Positions 39,291 to 52,841 of a DNA stretch of 64,000 nucleotides are shown here, piece after piece. Each line of letters starts with the position of its first letter. Within the stretch, counting starts at the first letter, position 1. Both the position numbers and the translations under genes were made by a program. A model generated the notes under the pieces. It was not told the DNA's origin, did not search any database, and saw only the letters and a list, made by a program, of their open reading frames with translations. The stretch comes from Hymenolepis diminuta (lineage: Eukaryota; Platyhelminthes; Cestoda; Cyclophyllidea; Hymenolepididae), in the NCBI GenBank assembly GCA_900708905.1, contig CAADRB010000062.1, positions 653,309 through 717,308 on the forward strand, given 5' to 3'.

Positions 39291-41688
39291 AATTTCGATA
39301 GGAATATATTGCAACTAATTGGACGAGATTAACATTGCAATAAAATTGAATTTTCCGTAAACTTTTGAAAAGTTTCTTCATATTTAGGGTTATTTGCACC
39401 CAGGTTATTAAAACATAATTTAATACATTGAGCATTAAAATACGCATAAAAATTTTTGTTTAATGCTAAATAACACGGCGTTTATGAAAGACATAGAAAG
39501 GATAATTGAAAAAGTCACTTTTTCCCAAAATATGAGGTGTTTAAATAATTGATAGATTCGGCAATAGAAGGTATCAATATTTTTTGGAGTAATAAGAAAC
39601 AAAGAAAATAATATTATTGAATGACAAAGACGACCTGTCCGATAAATTAACATTTTTCTACCAACATTAGACATGAAATAAGCACAGTAGTTAGAATATC
39701 ATGGGTCCAAGAGGTGGATACAAGTTTCTACTTAGATCATAGATTATTTGGCAATGCTAATATCTCAAAATTTTTGTTTCTTATTGGTATCTCATTGCAA
39801 ATTTGGCAGCATATTTTCTCAACCGAATTTCTTATTTTGACGAGTCTTATAACTTGCTCAGTTGTCCACTACTCAGACTCAGGGGAGAAGAAAGAAGACA
39901 TGCAGCTTAAACAACGGTCACCATGGAGAAAATAAATATACTTATATAGATTTGGATATGAGATAGATGATTGGCTGACCGGCCGACCAATATTGGCAGC
40001 GATGACTTCTTCGCTGATGGTCTTACACATCCAAGCTGAGCTCAGAAATCCTATAATAGATAGTTCAGTACATGAGACATGAACCTACGAGTGCAACATT
40101 TGCCCTCTTGCTGCATTCGATTGAATGCGCTGAAAATATTTGATTTAACATCTTAACAAAGAGTTAGATCTTATATTTCAGGTTCTCCAGTTTAATTCCA
40201 AAATGTAATTACCCTAATTTATTTATTATGCGTGATGAATAAATTCATGAAATAGACGTCGATATTTAGCAGAGCACTACACTTTTGTCATATCTAGCTC
40301 AAAGACGTACCTTCTACTACCATATCCTTTGTTTTTAATCACCCTTGTTACATATGGACCTGATTTCTTATTCGTCTTAAGATGTTGCACCAACCTTGAA
40401 ATTTATCCTTGTCATATCGGCTCAAATACTTAAAACTCAATGTGCACTGTTAATACAACCTTGTATTAGATATCTCTCTTCTGATTTAATTATTTATTGC
40501 AATCTTTGTGCAGTTGAAGTAAAAAATTCTGCCTTTCAAATAATGGTGAATAAGCATTACACGATCAAGTTTTCTTGCGTTTAAAAATTTGTTGTTGCTA
40601 AAACACAATTTTCAATTATTTTGCAAATGATAAGTAATGTACCAGGTCTTGATTTAAAGACTAATAGATAGGAAGGTATTGTCGAACATTTTAAATTTTT
40701 AAATGGTTTATCATAGCTAAATGAGGACAAATATATAATTGAAATTGCTTCAATTGTCCAATCAATTTGAACAAAATGTTAGATCACAATCTATATCTTA
40801 TTCATTTTTTGGAAATTAACTTTTACTTCAATTATCTTAATGATGCAATAGTAAACTCACCAGCGTCACAGAAATAAATGTTTGGGTATCACACAACGCA
40901 GTTGCAATCATCGTGTCCAAGAGGGTGCTTATGAAACTTTGTGGCAATACATCGTATGATGCTGTAAAAATTATCACGAACATCCAAGTGGCGCATTACA
41001 GTTTAGTTCAGATTTCAGAAGTAGTATATGCAAATATATGACAAAAATTTAATTAGAGAGTGTGCAGATGTTAATTGGGAATTCTGTCAAAAGGAAAGTA
41101 ATGCTATAGCCACCTCTTTCTTATGCTTATTTTATTAGTTTAATGAAAATATGACGCTTGACTATCTCATTATTTCTTGTTAAGTTCAACGCATACATGC
41201 ATTTAGATCTTTGAAAAGTATTCAAATCAGTCATAACAACACAGGGATGAAATAGCTAAATATGTATGGGATCACGATAAATCTAGATATGATGAAAAAT
41301 TTACATAGAGTTCTCTTATCTGGAGGTATATAAAAGTTTGAAAACGATGACTTTTAACTTTTTTCTATTTGCTTAAACAAAATAAAAGCGTGTTAAAATG
41401 ATAATTTGCAATAGAGAATCAATAGAGATCAGTGTACCTGATTGCCAACAGGGTTACATCACTTGCTTTGAAATAAAGCTCTTTGTGATATTTTCAGGAA
41501 GTCGCCTTTCATATCAAAACAAATTCAGGCACAGCTGGAATGATCGATAAAAATATTAATTAATCAACAAAGTGGATCGTCACTTAATATAAACTAATCT
41601 TTTACTATGAAATGTAAAATTTAAACTCCTTTTTCAAAATATTATACATTCCAAATTAAAGAGGTATTTTTCAAAATTCATATGAGCT

Positions 41689-42298
41689 TGTAGCGGGCCA
41701 CCAGATTGTTGAGGGTCACCAATATGTAGAGGTCCTGCCAGGGTCGCCAGTATGCAGCGGCAGATGGTTAACAGTAAACGAAGGAAAAAGAACACCAAGT
41801 ATTGCGCAGGCCAGGTTATATTGAGTAAGCTCAGTACAGAGTCTCAAGGGAATATTGGGAACTGGAGGATGTGACAACGAGAGATGCGCCTGGCGAGCTG
41901 TGGTCCAGCTGGGGTCCACCCTGTGTCCTGTGTGTGTGTACTGGAGGCTATTTATAATCAACACTTTGGGTGAGGACCCGCATAAGGATATGGTTGCGTG
42001 CGTGCTTAATTGGTCGGAATGATTGTAGGAAAAAGGAAGGGTCAGTGCAGACAGGACTGGTTGATAGCGGAGTTGATTAAACGGTGTCTGCTACTATCGT
42101 CTGAGGAATGTTTACCTTTTCCGGGTCGATGAGACATAGGCCGGCTGAGGACACTCGATGTTTGTTTATGGAATGCTTGGGTCACAGGAATGGTTAACGG
42201 TTTACAGGGGTAACTTATGAGGACAAGATAGTCTAATTTGGTGATGATTAGGAATACTGAAAGATAAAATATTTCAGAGAAGAGGGATTCATTCTTCA
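41689..42298. mobile_element. Solo LTR of an LTR retrotransposon (610 bp, 4-bp target duplication AGCT)
   Basis: The segment starts TGTAGCGGGCC and ends ATTCTTCA, giving the TG...CA termini of LTRs. It is flanked directly by AGCT at 41685-41688 and again at 42299-42302, a 4-bp target duplication as made by Ty3/gypsy-type integrases. It is markedly richer in G+C than its surroundings. A TATA-type core (tatttataatc near 41949-41959) lies inside. Near one end two 19-bp units, ggtcaccaatatgtagagg and ggtcgccagtatgcagcgg, repeat 28 bp apart. No internal gag-pol region adjoins, so LTR-LTR recombination probably removed it. Orientation is undecided. The 42042-42329 and 41716-41964 open frames are by-products. 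Confidence 0.8.
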
Positions 42299-42861
42299 AG
42301 CTAAAATCAAAAAAGTAATTTGTCATCATTTATTTATGATCTAAAAGCGTGAATCCAGCGGTTTGTAAAACTTACTCTTTTAGAAGACACAGTGTGGTCA
42401 GATTAAATTTTGAATATTACGGCGGATGCGAATGTGATTGGTTTGCTTATTTGAGAGCACTTACTTGTTTCTGTATGAAAACCTATAGCGATACTAAATA
42501 ACCAATGGGATTTAAATGCCAAGTGACATGATTTTCCATTAGAAATATTGAAATCTATTTTATTTACCTAAGTTAATGGGAAATTTAATGAAATACCCTT
42601 GTTTATAGGGATAAGTCGGCCTACTAATATAAACGTCGATGAACTCTAAGCACTTCAGAAAGAGACAAAGAATCTTTTATTACAACCTTCAGTGTATCTT
42701 TAAGCAATTTTTAAAAATATAGTTAAGTGTTTCAGTAAAATTCTTGAACATCATCGAAATGTATATTGTATGTATCCAAATTTGGATCTTAATTATATGG
42801 TGCCCTTCATTTGTATTTCTATGCAATAAATTGAAAAACAGTTTGATAAATTCACCGAAAA

Positions 42862-43046
42862 GGACCTTACGTAACAGAAGCAACGGATTTTCTTATAACC
42901 TGCTTCGATCTGCCGTTACCGATTGCAAAGAAAATTCGAGACAGAATTGGTCTAATTACGGCTCCTGCATAGCCAGAAGCATGACGTGGCAGCAGGAGAT
43001 ATGTCATAAAGATAAATGCAACTGTATCTGTGAGTTAAAATTAAAA
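42862..43046 (+). other. Cysteine-rich orphan open frame (possible exon)
   Basis: Open plus-strand frame with six Cys in about 40 residues, spaced as in DCKENSRQNW, GSCIARS, EICHKDKCNCIC. It ends near a good donor (GTGAGT at 43030-43035) and is preceded by acceptor-like AGs. Less A+T-rich than its flanks. It could be an exon of a small secreted protein or chance; no family was recognised and no partner exon was found. Confidence 0.25.
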
Positions 43047-45009
43047 TCGCTTAGATATACATTAAATGATCATTTGAAATATCTAAATCCAGTTTAAAAA
43101 ATTTTTATTAGTTGGAAGAAAGAATCATTGTAGCATCTTCATTTTAGTTTAAAACGGATATGTATCTTTCCAAGGAATTCTTTTTATCCAATATTGAAAT
43201 CAATGAACTGAACATAATAACCGAATAATTGTTAAGAGAAATAAGAATTATGAAGTATTATATTATCTATTATGACTTTAATTGTGATTTGTAGATTCAT
43301 TTCAATCAAATTATTAGATGGAACATATCTAATACAAATTTCTATCCACTATTTTTGATAGCTAAGCGCAAATCAGACTCCACCAAAACCTCAACGAGCA
43401 AAATTTTTAAGTAAAAAGGGTGCCATAGCATTATATAATTCTTGATTTCAAGACTAAAATCACCCAATTTGCTACTCTTCTTGATAAATACTGCATTGGA
43501 AGCTGGTACCCTATATCAGAAGTGTATCATAAATATAACCTTTTGTTTAAATGGGCTAAGTAAAGTTAGGAGCCTAAAATGATTGATAATACCTTTTAAA
43601 GAGTTTACCGTATACTTATACATGAAAAAGACTAGGATAAAGGGAATGACTTTACCGTCGCAGGTTACTCTGAATTCTGTGTTCCAACCGAAAGGTTTCA
43701 GCAATCTTAGGGAACAAAGTTTTTAAGAACGGAAAGTCCATAATCACAAGTGCAGTTATGTAAAAATCTTAGTTTCATGACTGAAATCACTCTACTTAAT
43801 GTTCTTCTCCTTACAGTTAATATAACTTAAAAAGCGGAGTGCCTCTATCCTGATCGTATTTTTGATGCGCCTTTTCGTTTGAATCGATTAAATTAATGAA
43901 AGTTTCTGACCTTTATGCGAATTGAAAAGTTGTGTATGACCTAGACGGTGCTCACTTTGTCCTTAATGGGGTCAGTGTATGTGGACTTAGTCGAGAGTAA
44001 ATTTTAGGGTCAGTGTAACCGGCTACATCCAAAGCGTGACAGCTTCGTAATTCATAAAATATTTGGTTGTTCAGTTTTCAATAACTGGTATAGAACTATG
44101 TGCCATATCCTGCTTCACTGCTTTGATCCATAGGTTTCCGTGTTTGTTCACGGCCATGATATTCAAAGCTTATTGATCAATTTGTTGAAGTTAGTGCTTG
44201 GTCATGCCAATTCTATAAATTAAAAAACAATATCAGCCTAGGAATCTCTCATTGTTGTCTGGGAAGACTTTTCTTTTATCAATATTCAAATTTCCACCAA
44301 AATGTAGAGAAATAATTAAAATGGGAATTTTAACGTTATAGATGGCGAATAAAAATAGTTGCTTATGGAATATGCTTTCGATTGTAAACCCAGAAGGGTG
44401 AATAGTAAATGCTTAAATGTGCTATCCTAGTCTTTTTTGGGAAAATTATATCTTTCCTTGGTTGGTTACACAAATAATATTGACATCCTAATCTTAGTGA
44501 TCCTTGATTAACTCAGATTACATCAAATTAGTTCATAAAACTAACCTCTAGTCTCGGGCGTTTAATTCTTTTCTATCCAGAATCCCTAATTTCCCTATAT
44601 TAATAGAGATCTAACCGTTATTCCATGAAAGGTTAACGATATTATAATAATGATACATCTGAGGAATAAAAGACCGTTGAAAAGCTCCGATTCGGATAGT
44701 GAAATAATAAATCTAAAGAAAATTATAATGGAAATATTTTAAAAGCTTTTGCATATATTGGCTCATCATTATATTATATCTCAGAAAATGAAATTTTCTT
44801 CTAGTGGAGAAATGAAGTTCACCATTTTATATTTTTCAGATTACATGATTTTGCTTGGAAAGCACCTTTGTCATGATATTACGAACTTAAAAAATGAAAA
44901 TGTTGGAATAACGATATTAATTCAGCATCATTACCTTTTATATCTAAGCGAATAGTATCTTTGCCACTGGTTATTTGTTCATTTAGCTTTTGGACACCTT
45001 GGTTTGAAC

Positions 45010-45276
45010 TTAAATTTCGCTATTAAATTGAATCCAATGAATAACTGAATGCATATCATTGATAATGTTGAGAATTTTCCTTCTAGAAAGCCCTTGAGCT
45101 CTCAAAAACGCCATCGTAGTATCCGTCAATTTCAAAGCATAATGTTCAACTTTAAAAAAGGAAAAAAGATAAAGAATTCTATTAATATGTTTAAAATATT
45201 CGGCACCAAATTCATTAGATGGCACCTCTGACCATGACATGGTGGCGTTTCTAACCTTTTCAGCGCCTTTAGTCAA
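45010..45276 (-). other. Orphan open frame, possible gene or transposon fragment
   Basis: 88 codons on the minus strand with a less biased composition than neighbours, for example RNATMSWSEVPSNEFG and FLRAQGLSRRKILNIINDM. No family recognised and no conserved junctions seen. Confidence 0.2.
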
Positions 45277-45748
45277 ACAGAAATGGTTCTCGCAATTTCA
45301 TCACAACGTCCACAGCGACAGAATGATATTCTTTCAGAACATAAAATGTTTGTGTAAAATGTGTACTTGGATTTTATTAGAAATTTTCATTCTTATGTAA
45401 TCGAAAATTTTCAATATGTTTTTAATGGAAAGATGCGGCCATAAAATAAATTGCTATTATAACCAACATTTTCCATTCTGATTACATATATTTGAATTTT
45501 AATGCTGTGATAAAATTGACGTGTTTCTAAAATAACAACACCTTTAAAATTTACAGAACATATAGTGGGTAACTGATTAAAATGAAATCGTGTAATACGG
45601 AAAAAACTGATAACCACTAGCGAGTGTTATTTGTAAAAATTTTTTATTAATAATTATTTTATTGTAAATTCAGTAATCTGCAAGATGAAATTGAAACCTT
45701 AATAGAGTAAATTTAGCATTGGCATTCACTTTTTAAGATTTATGCATT

Positions 45749-45910
45749 ATGCAAGAGTTGGAAGAAATAATGCTGCATGAATTGTCCGACTTATCAGAAG
45801 ACGACAAGAAAAGTCAACTCCTACTATTCCAACCTATCGATTTTTCAATTTATGAGAAGTTCGTTAGAGGTATACCGACTAACATTGAGTCGTCTCTAAA
45901 CATCGAATGA
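45749..45910 (+). other. Small acidic open frame, 53 codons (unrecognised)
   Basis: ATG at 45749, stop at 45908-45910. The peptide is protein-like and acidic (MQELEEIMLHELSDLSEDD, then SIYEKFVRGIP) in a region where random frames are Asn/Lys/Ile-rich. It could be an exon or part of a decayed gag. No homology named. Confidence 0.2.
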
Positions 45911-46879
45911 CTAATTATTCTTGGGTTTGGCAAGTTTGGAATAGCACAAAATGCCTGGATTCCCACCTTTTCATCCTCATAAATATGGTACTTCCAAAGA
46001 AATTTATATCACATTCATTCGATCGAATTTTGTCAGTTTAAACTCACTTTAACAAGCAAATTAACAATATTCAAGACGTATAGAAGTTCTATTACATGTC
46101 TAAAAACACGCATATTGGATTTCAATGTAAAAGATTTTTTTCAAAGTAATGCAATCGACAAGTTTCTGTCGTATGCGACTCTCCAGAATTGCAACATTAA
46201 GGGCATTTTAAATTAATTTGGCTTAAGTTTACCCGATTTATTAGTCAAAAGTGTTTTTCACATTCGATAGTATTGTCCATACCTATGTGTTTTACCAATC
46301 GATGTACTCGTCTGTAAGGCCTTACACGACGTTTTGCTAAAATGTCCTTTATTATTTATAAAATTGAATCATCGACTAAAATAAACTTTAATATACTAAT
46401 TTGTAGGAAGCAAACCAGATCAAAATATTTTTCGCTTATTTTATCCATTTATGGTCATTTTCTTCCTCAAATGTATTAACACGTTTTAATATAAAGTAAA
46501 TATTTTATGATTCATTACCTCCATGCGTGGATTCAATAAGGAAGTCAATTATTTAATTTTCTTTCAATTCATTAACTTTGCTATTTAAGTAATTATGCTG
46601 ATTTTTGTTACCGAATTGGGATTCGGACTTTCAATGCCAACTTTATGAAACCTTCCTTGGGCCGTGGTTTAAGGCTAAAAATATATTTGAGTTTAGCTGA
46701 CAAAGTGAATTTCCCAGATTTCTCGTTTATCTCCACAAATATAGTATAGTAATAATTATCACTATTCTGCCCCTTTGATTAAAATAAAATGCCACTTAAA
46801 GTTTGTATCAAAGATATGAGGGTAAATGATATTAGGAAATTTCTGTCCTAGTGGTAATAATTTCAATAAACGGCGATTA

Positions 46880-47045
46880 GAGCTTCTTTAAGATCTGAAC
46901 ATATTTGGGTGTTGGAGTTAGCTCCGCATGGGACCTTCTGATGTCCTCGCCTGTATCATTAGTTGGACTTTCTGCTAACCGGTCTCAGTTGTTTCCATAC
47001 TGAATAGTGTAAAAAATTGCCATTACTGTAGGTAATAATAACGAT
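46880..47045 (+). repeat. Diverged copy of the 300-bp interspersed repeat
   Basis: Matches the 3' half of the 33791-34090 unit: gctaaccggtctcagttg and attactgtaggtaataata correspond to gttaacctatttcagttg and attactgtgggtaataata. Roughly three quarters of the bases agree by eye. Confidence 0.65.
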
Positions 47046-50000
47046 TCATGTCTGACATGTTTAGAGTGATTATATTTTAATATAATACTTAATTTTAGTT
47101 TATGGAAGGTCCAGCAACTTTTAAAAACTGTCAAAATACACGTCTCTTTGAAATGTTCTTCTCATTACTAAGCTAACAACCAAATACTGTTTTAATTGGC
47201 ATTTACTGAATCGGATTTCTTAGAGATTATTTACTAAACAACCTAGAGTAACTGCTTTGTGATTAAATTACCTTATGCGCACACGTGAGTCCATTCCTTT
47301 AATCAGACAATTAATCTATTTGTTGCTCCTTTTTATATTTGCATTCAACCTAGCATTGATTCTCTGTCCGTAATTAAATGACATCAAACACATGACTAAA
47401 GGGCTTTAGCTCTGTTTTTCACCTGCAAAACGAAAATCTATCTAAGCAGCTACGAAATAGCAACTATGTCTCCCAAAACAGGAAGGGAAGAGTGGAGCGA
47501 GAGTTGAAGATTAAGACTGGATGAAGAAGAAATGAGAGTCTCTACTGAGAACATATTAGTTGACATACATAAGGAAGGCTGAGTCGTGAGAAGTTAGGCC
47601 AAATGCAAATAAATAATCGATTTATAGATATACTTTAACCACACCGCACATCAATCACGAAAGACATCGGAAATTTATCTTCGGTTAATTTTCGTCCACG
47701 TTTGAATTCTTGACAGGTGTAAATTTCTAGGTTACATGCTCTGTGCTATTCGAAGTATTGATAATTTCGTATATCTGTTCAGTTCTTTATAGTTAAATCC
47801 AATCATTGGTGTGTTCATAATTGTGATACTAATAACTATACATTTCAACCCCCTTTAGGAAAGCGTTTCCCAACACTCGTCTTCCAGATTAAAAACTTGA
47901 ATTTTGTCCTTTCTTTATTATTTGGGTTTATCCAGTACTTCTAACAATTTCGTTCACTGGGAGTACACTGATAGGCGTCGAATCAGTGATTTCTGATTTT
48001 GCAGATATGTATGTTAATCGCTGCACCATCGACTCACAATAAGCAGAATTTTTTCAAATTATTATATTTTACTAGGTGGGAAAATGATATAATTCAAATC
48101 ATTATATCGACAGATGAAGTAATCAAAATTTCCTATTTATCGAGATATTTTCAGAATTTTCGTCTCTAAATTCAAGGAATCAGATTTCAAAAATGGTGGT
48201 GACTGATTAAGTATAATTTTCTTTACTTAAATACTGGTGATATAACCAGAATAGGCAATTAAATGGAAATAGTTTGGAATTGATCACTGAAATCCCATAC
48301 AAATAATGGGGGTGATATATAGGGCTTTTTCTCTATTATACGTGGAATTCTCCCAGTGTATATTTCGCACAGAGTATTGATCTAAATGATTATAAATATA
48401 TTTGCTTAAATGGTTTAATATAGTTTATCTATCATTTGGGCAATTATTTAATTGATTTCAAAGTTTAATCATGCTTTGAAGCTTATCCATTATGAATGGT
48501 GAATGATAAAATACCAGGTTTTTGTCCCCAGATTCATCGTAGACAAATCATTCTTCAGTTCAGTATTTCTCATCTATCAGTAAATAGGGCCTTTTAATCC
48601 AGCGTCCTCCGTTCACCATTCATAAAGAAACATTCAATAATACAAAGAACCGGTCTCCATTTTGCTATCAGAAGAGATTGATATATGAAAAGCCCATAAC
48701 CCACCATACTTACAATTTCAATATTATCCAACCCGTATACTAGAGAGAAGACAAGGGGTTTGGGGAAGTACCTTTTATTAACACTCAATCACGTTATCCC
48801 AACAGGAATCGACCCGAATCCAGCAAACACGATCCACATTTCAAGGACAAGGCTATAAGAAGAGTTACATGGCCTTTCACTTCAGTCATTTGGTTAATTA
48901 ACTCTAAACAGACGCCCAGTCAATCATCTAAGAGCCAGATCTGAGTTTTAGACCATGGAAAGTTTTATATTGCTACAAGGAAACTCAAACTCTTTAGTAT
49001 TGTGGAATAATTATCGGCTTCCCAATTCAATCGATTTGTCAATTACTTCTGAAAAGCACAGCACGTAAATATAATACTCTGAATTTTGACTACAAACCCT
49101 TATTCATGGAGTCTGAACTGTGAAATGTCGGACCTTGCTACAAAACCTCGAACTGTTAGGAATTATGAAACGACTGAAATAAATACCATTGTAATTTTTC
49201 AAAATAAAGTATCCTTTCATTTTAAGCCTAAAAAGCTGAACAAAGTATAAATTTAAACAGCCAATGGTGGTCAAGAATGACTCAAAAATGATGCGGTGTT
49301 ATAAACACTTCAGCGCCTATTTCTTTTTCGTCCCATTGAAAAACTTAGAGATTGGTGTAGACCACTTTGAGAATCGCAAAAATTAACTGGTGACACCCTC
49401 ATTAAGAACACGTTGTCTACTCAATCATGACGTTCATTAGCAATATTCAAATGTGTTATACTGTTGAGTCTAAGAAAGTATTTCAGATTTGTTAGCTTTC
49501 TCACCTTTCTTTTGATATAAAGTCATTCATTCGCCAAATAGAATGTGATGTAGCCAATCATTGACAAACGGCCGATAGATCAATATTTAAACATTTGGGT
49601 CACCAGAAATATAAGTGTTTTCAGATGAAGTAAAATGAAACGCGGCCATTTTCGCCCATTAGCACAAAACTCTTCCATTTACTTAAACTGTACTGTAGTT
49701 TGCAATAAAGGAAATATGGTGAAGAGACGTTTTATTATTTTTCTATTAATAAAATATCAGCTGTTCATGTAGGAAAACTATCAACTCATTTGCTCTAATA
49801 AAGCAGCTCACGGATATGATAAGAACACCACGATTTATCAGCTAAAAGATTATGAAATTAATATTTTGACATGAACCCAGCTATTTTAAAATTGGAGCAA
49901 CCAGGGTTAGATAGGAGATTCCTCGGATAGGCCCAGCAAGACTGTGATCAACGTGAGACGAAAGAACGTTAGTTTGAGAGCATGTTTATCAAGACCGATT

Positions 50001-50907
50001 TCCCGGGTTGCCTACATTTATCATCCACCAGTGTTAATTATTTAGGACGGCAAACGAGAATGGGTTTCCCTCAAATATGATTACGCTGATCAAGACATTT
50101 TGGAAACTTGATCTTGGTGGACGATTTAGGAACTCTGAGGGAGGCAAAATTACAATAACTCTCTTTGCGTTTCTTTAGGCGGAATATTCCAACTATCTAG
50201 TGATCAAATAAATAGGATTTCGGGACAGATCGTTGCCTGGACTCGGAGACTAGTCATATTTTCGGTAAATTTGTGAGCTCCCAAAATGTAAAATTGAAAT
50301 AATATCTACCTAGAAGAATAGCGATTAGTTTTTGTCAATTGTGACAAGAATAAATATCTCCTAAATGAATTTTATTTACTAATTTAAATTTTCTTTTAAT
50401 GTTAATTCCAATCTCATAACATTTTAAAATCTGTCGCAGATTTCACAGTTATTTACCGACTCGGCAGTCACGCATAAAGTCTATCAATCGGCAACCAGTG
50501 TTATGTTAAGAGGTCACTCTTATTGACATCATTTGAATTGTCATCAGTATTTCATATTTCCAAAATTGACATGGTTGCATAAAATAAACCAGGCCCAATA
50601 CACTCTTTGTTTCGTCGGTTTAACACGAGACCTCAATGAAATCAACATCTACCCTTGACTCTATTGAAAAAACACCTCTGTACAATAAGAGCAGGAGGGA
50701 AGGGGAGGGGATAAGAACGAACAGAATACCTCAACACTATTGGCACAACGACAGCCCAGAATCAAAAGAAAAGGGGACCGAGATTGAAAAATGACTTGAA
50801 AGACCACAAGACAAAGACCGGGAATCAATGAGTGGGGGAGAGGTGTAACGAGGGTTGATAACGAAGACATGTAAAAAAGGGAGACGGGGCTACAGAGCAA
50901 TTATAGA

Positions 50908-52029
50908 TTAGTGACAACACTCCTGCTCTCCCATAACGACAAATCGCCGCCTAAAGAAGAAAAAATATCCCAAGCAAGAGCCCAAAAGCAGAGCAACACA
51001 GGCGTAGATATTGTACGTCATGAAAATCAACATCAGAAGATAGGAGATAAATAATTGTACGCCATGAAGGAAGGTTTGCAGAATATGCTCCAGGGAACAA
51101 TAGCTACGCCAGCTGGAAAAATAAATATAACACGGTAAATCAAGTAAACGCAAACGAAAATACATATCACGTGATTTGAGTTGCAAGTGATTTATGACGC
51201 AAAAAATTTTTTCAGGCAAAAAACCTCATGTAGTGTTACAGTCTAACAGACAGAAAAACCAAACTAAACATAACATTAGATAAAGCATTACACAATGAAT
51301 ACCTGAATGAGGTTAACCAATTATAAGGGGGATATAAGGGGGAAATAAAACATCAATCAAACACATTCTATGAGGCCGAATAGATGTTAATTTGAGGATT
51401 AGTTTCATGGGCTAAGTGCAAATCACGAATCCAAATTGCTTACTATCTACAAAGGCTTTGGGAACTAATAAAAGCAGACGAAAAGTCAATCTTTTTAAAA
51501 CATTTTTAAACAAAAGAACCAAAATTTAGGTAGCTTACGCGAATTCGTGCCGTTGAACTAGGGGAACAACGGGATTTTCATAATTTACAGGTTCGCTAGC
51601 ACCAGGTGATCCTGTTGAATTATCATGAATGGCGGCATTCGCCCGATTGAGAATTTGAAATGAGCTTAGATTTCGTACAAGAAGTCGATCTCTTAGTCCC
51701 TAGAAAATCAGTGTTGAATAGAACATAAATTATCAACTACTTTCATTGCCTCATAGATAAATGCTAGAAGAAAAATTCCGACACAAGCGCCAACAAGTTC
51801 TACAAGACGATAATAGGGCAAACAGAACCTACTTCCTACTGTATCAATATTCCATGCTTCGAATAGGAGATAAAAGGGTAAATCCGTATTGAAAAACATC
51901 TTAAAATATTAGAAAATAAATTCTTCACGAATATACCTTCATGCTATGCATATTGTGACTCATACCAGTCGAACCTGACATATCCATAGTGGCACCGGTA
52001 TTCATGTTATGACCTGCGTGGGAAGCCAT
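50908..52029 (-). CDS. SLC31A1: SLC31A1/CTR1 high-affinity copper transporter
   Basis: Trimeric Cu(I) importer of the plasma membrane. Exons (minus): 52029-51937, 51899-51833, 51799-51741, 51699-51539, 51112-50908, in phase, giving 194 residues (human 190). Introns are 37, 33, 41 and 426 bp. The 33-bp intron preserves frame and would otherwise add 11 false residues inside TM1. The N terminus is Met/His-rich (MASHAGHNM, MSHNMHSMKMF), the extracellular copper-binding motif. TM1 reads NIDTVGKLVGACVGIFLLA. TM2 contains the essential MxxxM in LLMLIFMTYN, TM3 the GxxxG in GSCLGYFFFF. The C-terminal end is CCH, where mammals have HCH. The start is the first ATG, directly before the Met-rich segment. 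It is the only membrane-transport gene in the window. Confidence 0.96.
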
Positions 52030-52841
52030 TATTAAAATAAAATTATGATAGAGAACACCAGTGGAAGGAAAATATACAAACCGCTATCTGTGTCAAGGTC
52101 GTTCAGTTAGTGTCAACAAATTAAATTAATTTAGCAAGTTTTGGGGTATGTTAGAAATTGTGCATATATAAATGTCATTTATTTTTAATTAATTTATTTA
52201 CATTCAGCTTTCATATTAAATATTATTTATGCGCTAATAAGAGACTTCTTATTTGGTTCATGATTTTGATATAAAGAAAAGTACATCTATTCCAGATACC
52301 AACAGAATTGTACAATAACCATTTTCTTAAAGAATTATGCTTAACAAAATTTATTATAGAAACTAGGTATTCTATCTTTGCTGCAGGTGTTTTTAATCGA
52401 CCATAGAAAACTCGGAATCTGAAACAGAAAAACATTCCGACAAACTTGAATAGCAGACAGCTCTATGATGTATATTATATAATATAACAATAAATAATAT
52501 ATAATTGTGTTTTTTCCATTAAAATGCTGTTTTATTTTTGTACTTAAATTAAATACGGTCATGTCCTTTGTCAAAATTTACATTGGTTCATTTGCCTTTC
52601 ATTAAAACACCGAGCCTCAATTTGAAACGCTAAGAAAAATCAAAGGTAAGTCATCCAATTATGGTTAAATTAATATGGAAGACTTTTCTAAGGGAATTAA
52701 AGCTACTGACGCAAATGGTAGGCGTTTTCCTCTTTTTGGAAAGGACTTTCTCGGCTGTTTTAATTTTTATCAGAAAATAAATTTGTTTAATGTCACATAA
52801 TAATTACGCTGTATATATATGTATATCGAATAGCAATACTT

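Larger units (their letters stand above)
36241..41688. other. Gene-poor region with decayed duplicated repeat
   Basis: A+T-rich sequence dominated by two diverged copies of one element (about 36.76-37.58 and 38.49-39.29 kb). Open frames here (for example 38159-38385, 39205-39674, 39714-39935, 40396-40584) have A+T-driven composition and no recognisable product. Confidence 0.5.
42303..50907. other. Gene-poor A+T-rich region, right part
   Basis: No gene recognised. It holds a diverged copy of the 300-bp repeat family (46880-47045), a weak tandem similarity between about 43420-43530 and 43725-43850, and orphan open frames at 42862-43046, 45010-45276 and 45749-45910. The last few hundred bases precede the CTR1 stop on the minus strand and should include its 3' UTR. 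Confidence 0.5.

Noticed and set aside
41716..42329. Two minus-strand open frames (82 and 95 codons) in a G+C-richer segment
   Set aside because: They lie wholly or almost wholly inside the solo LTR, and their lower A+T content comes from the element rather than from a gene.
50661..50900. 79-codon minus-strand frame just beyond the CTR1 stop
   Set aside because: It lies where the CTR1 3' UTR is expected and shows no protein family. The composition is Ser/Leu/Pro-rich from a purine-rich plus strand.
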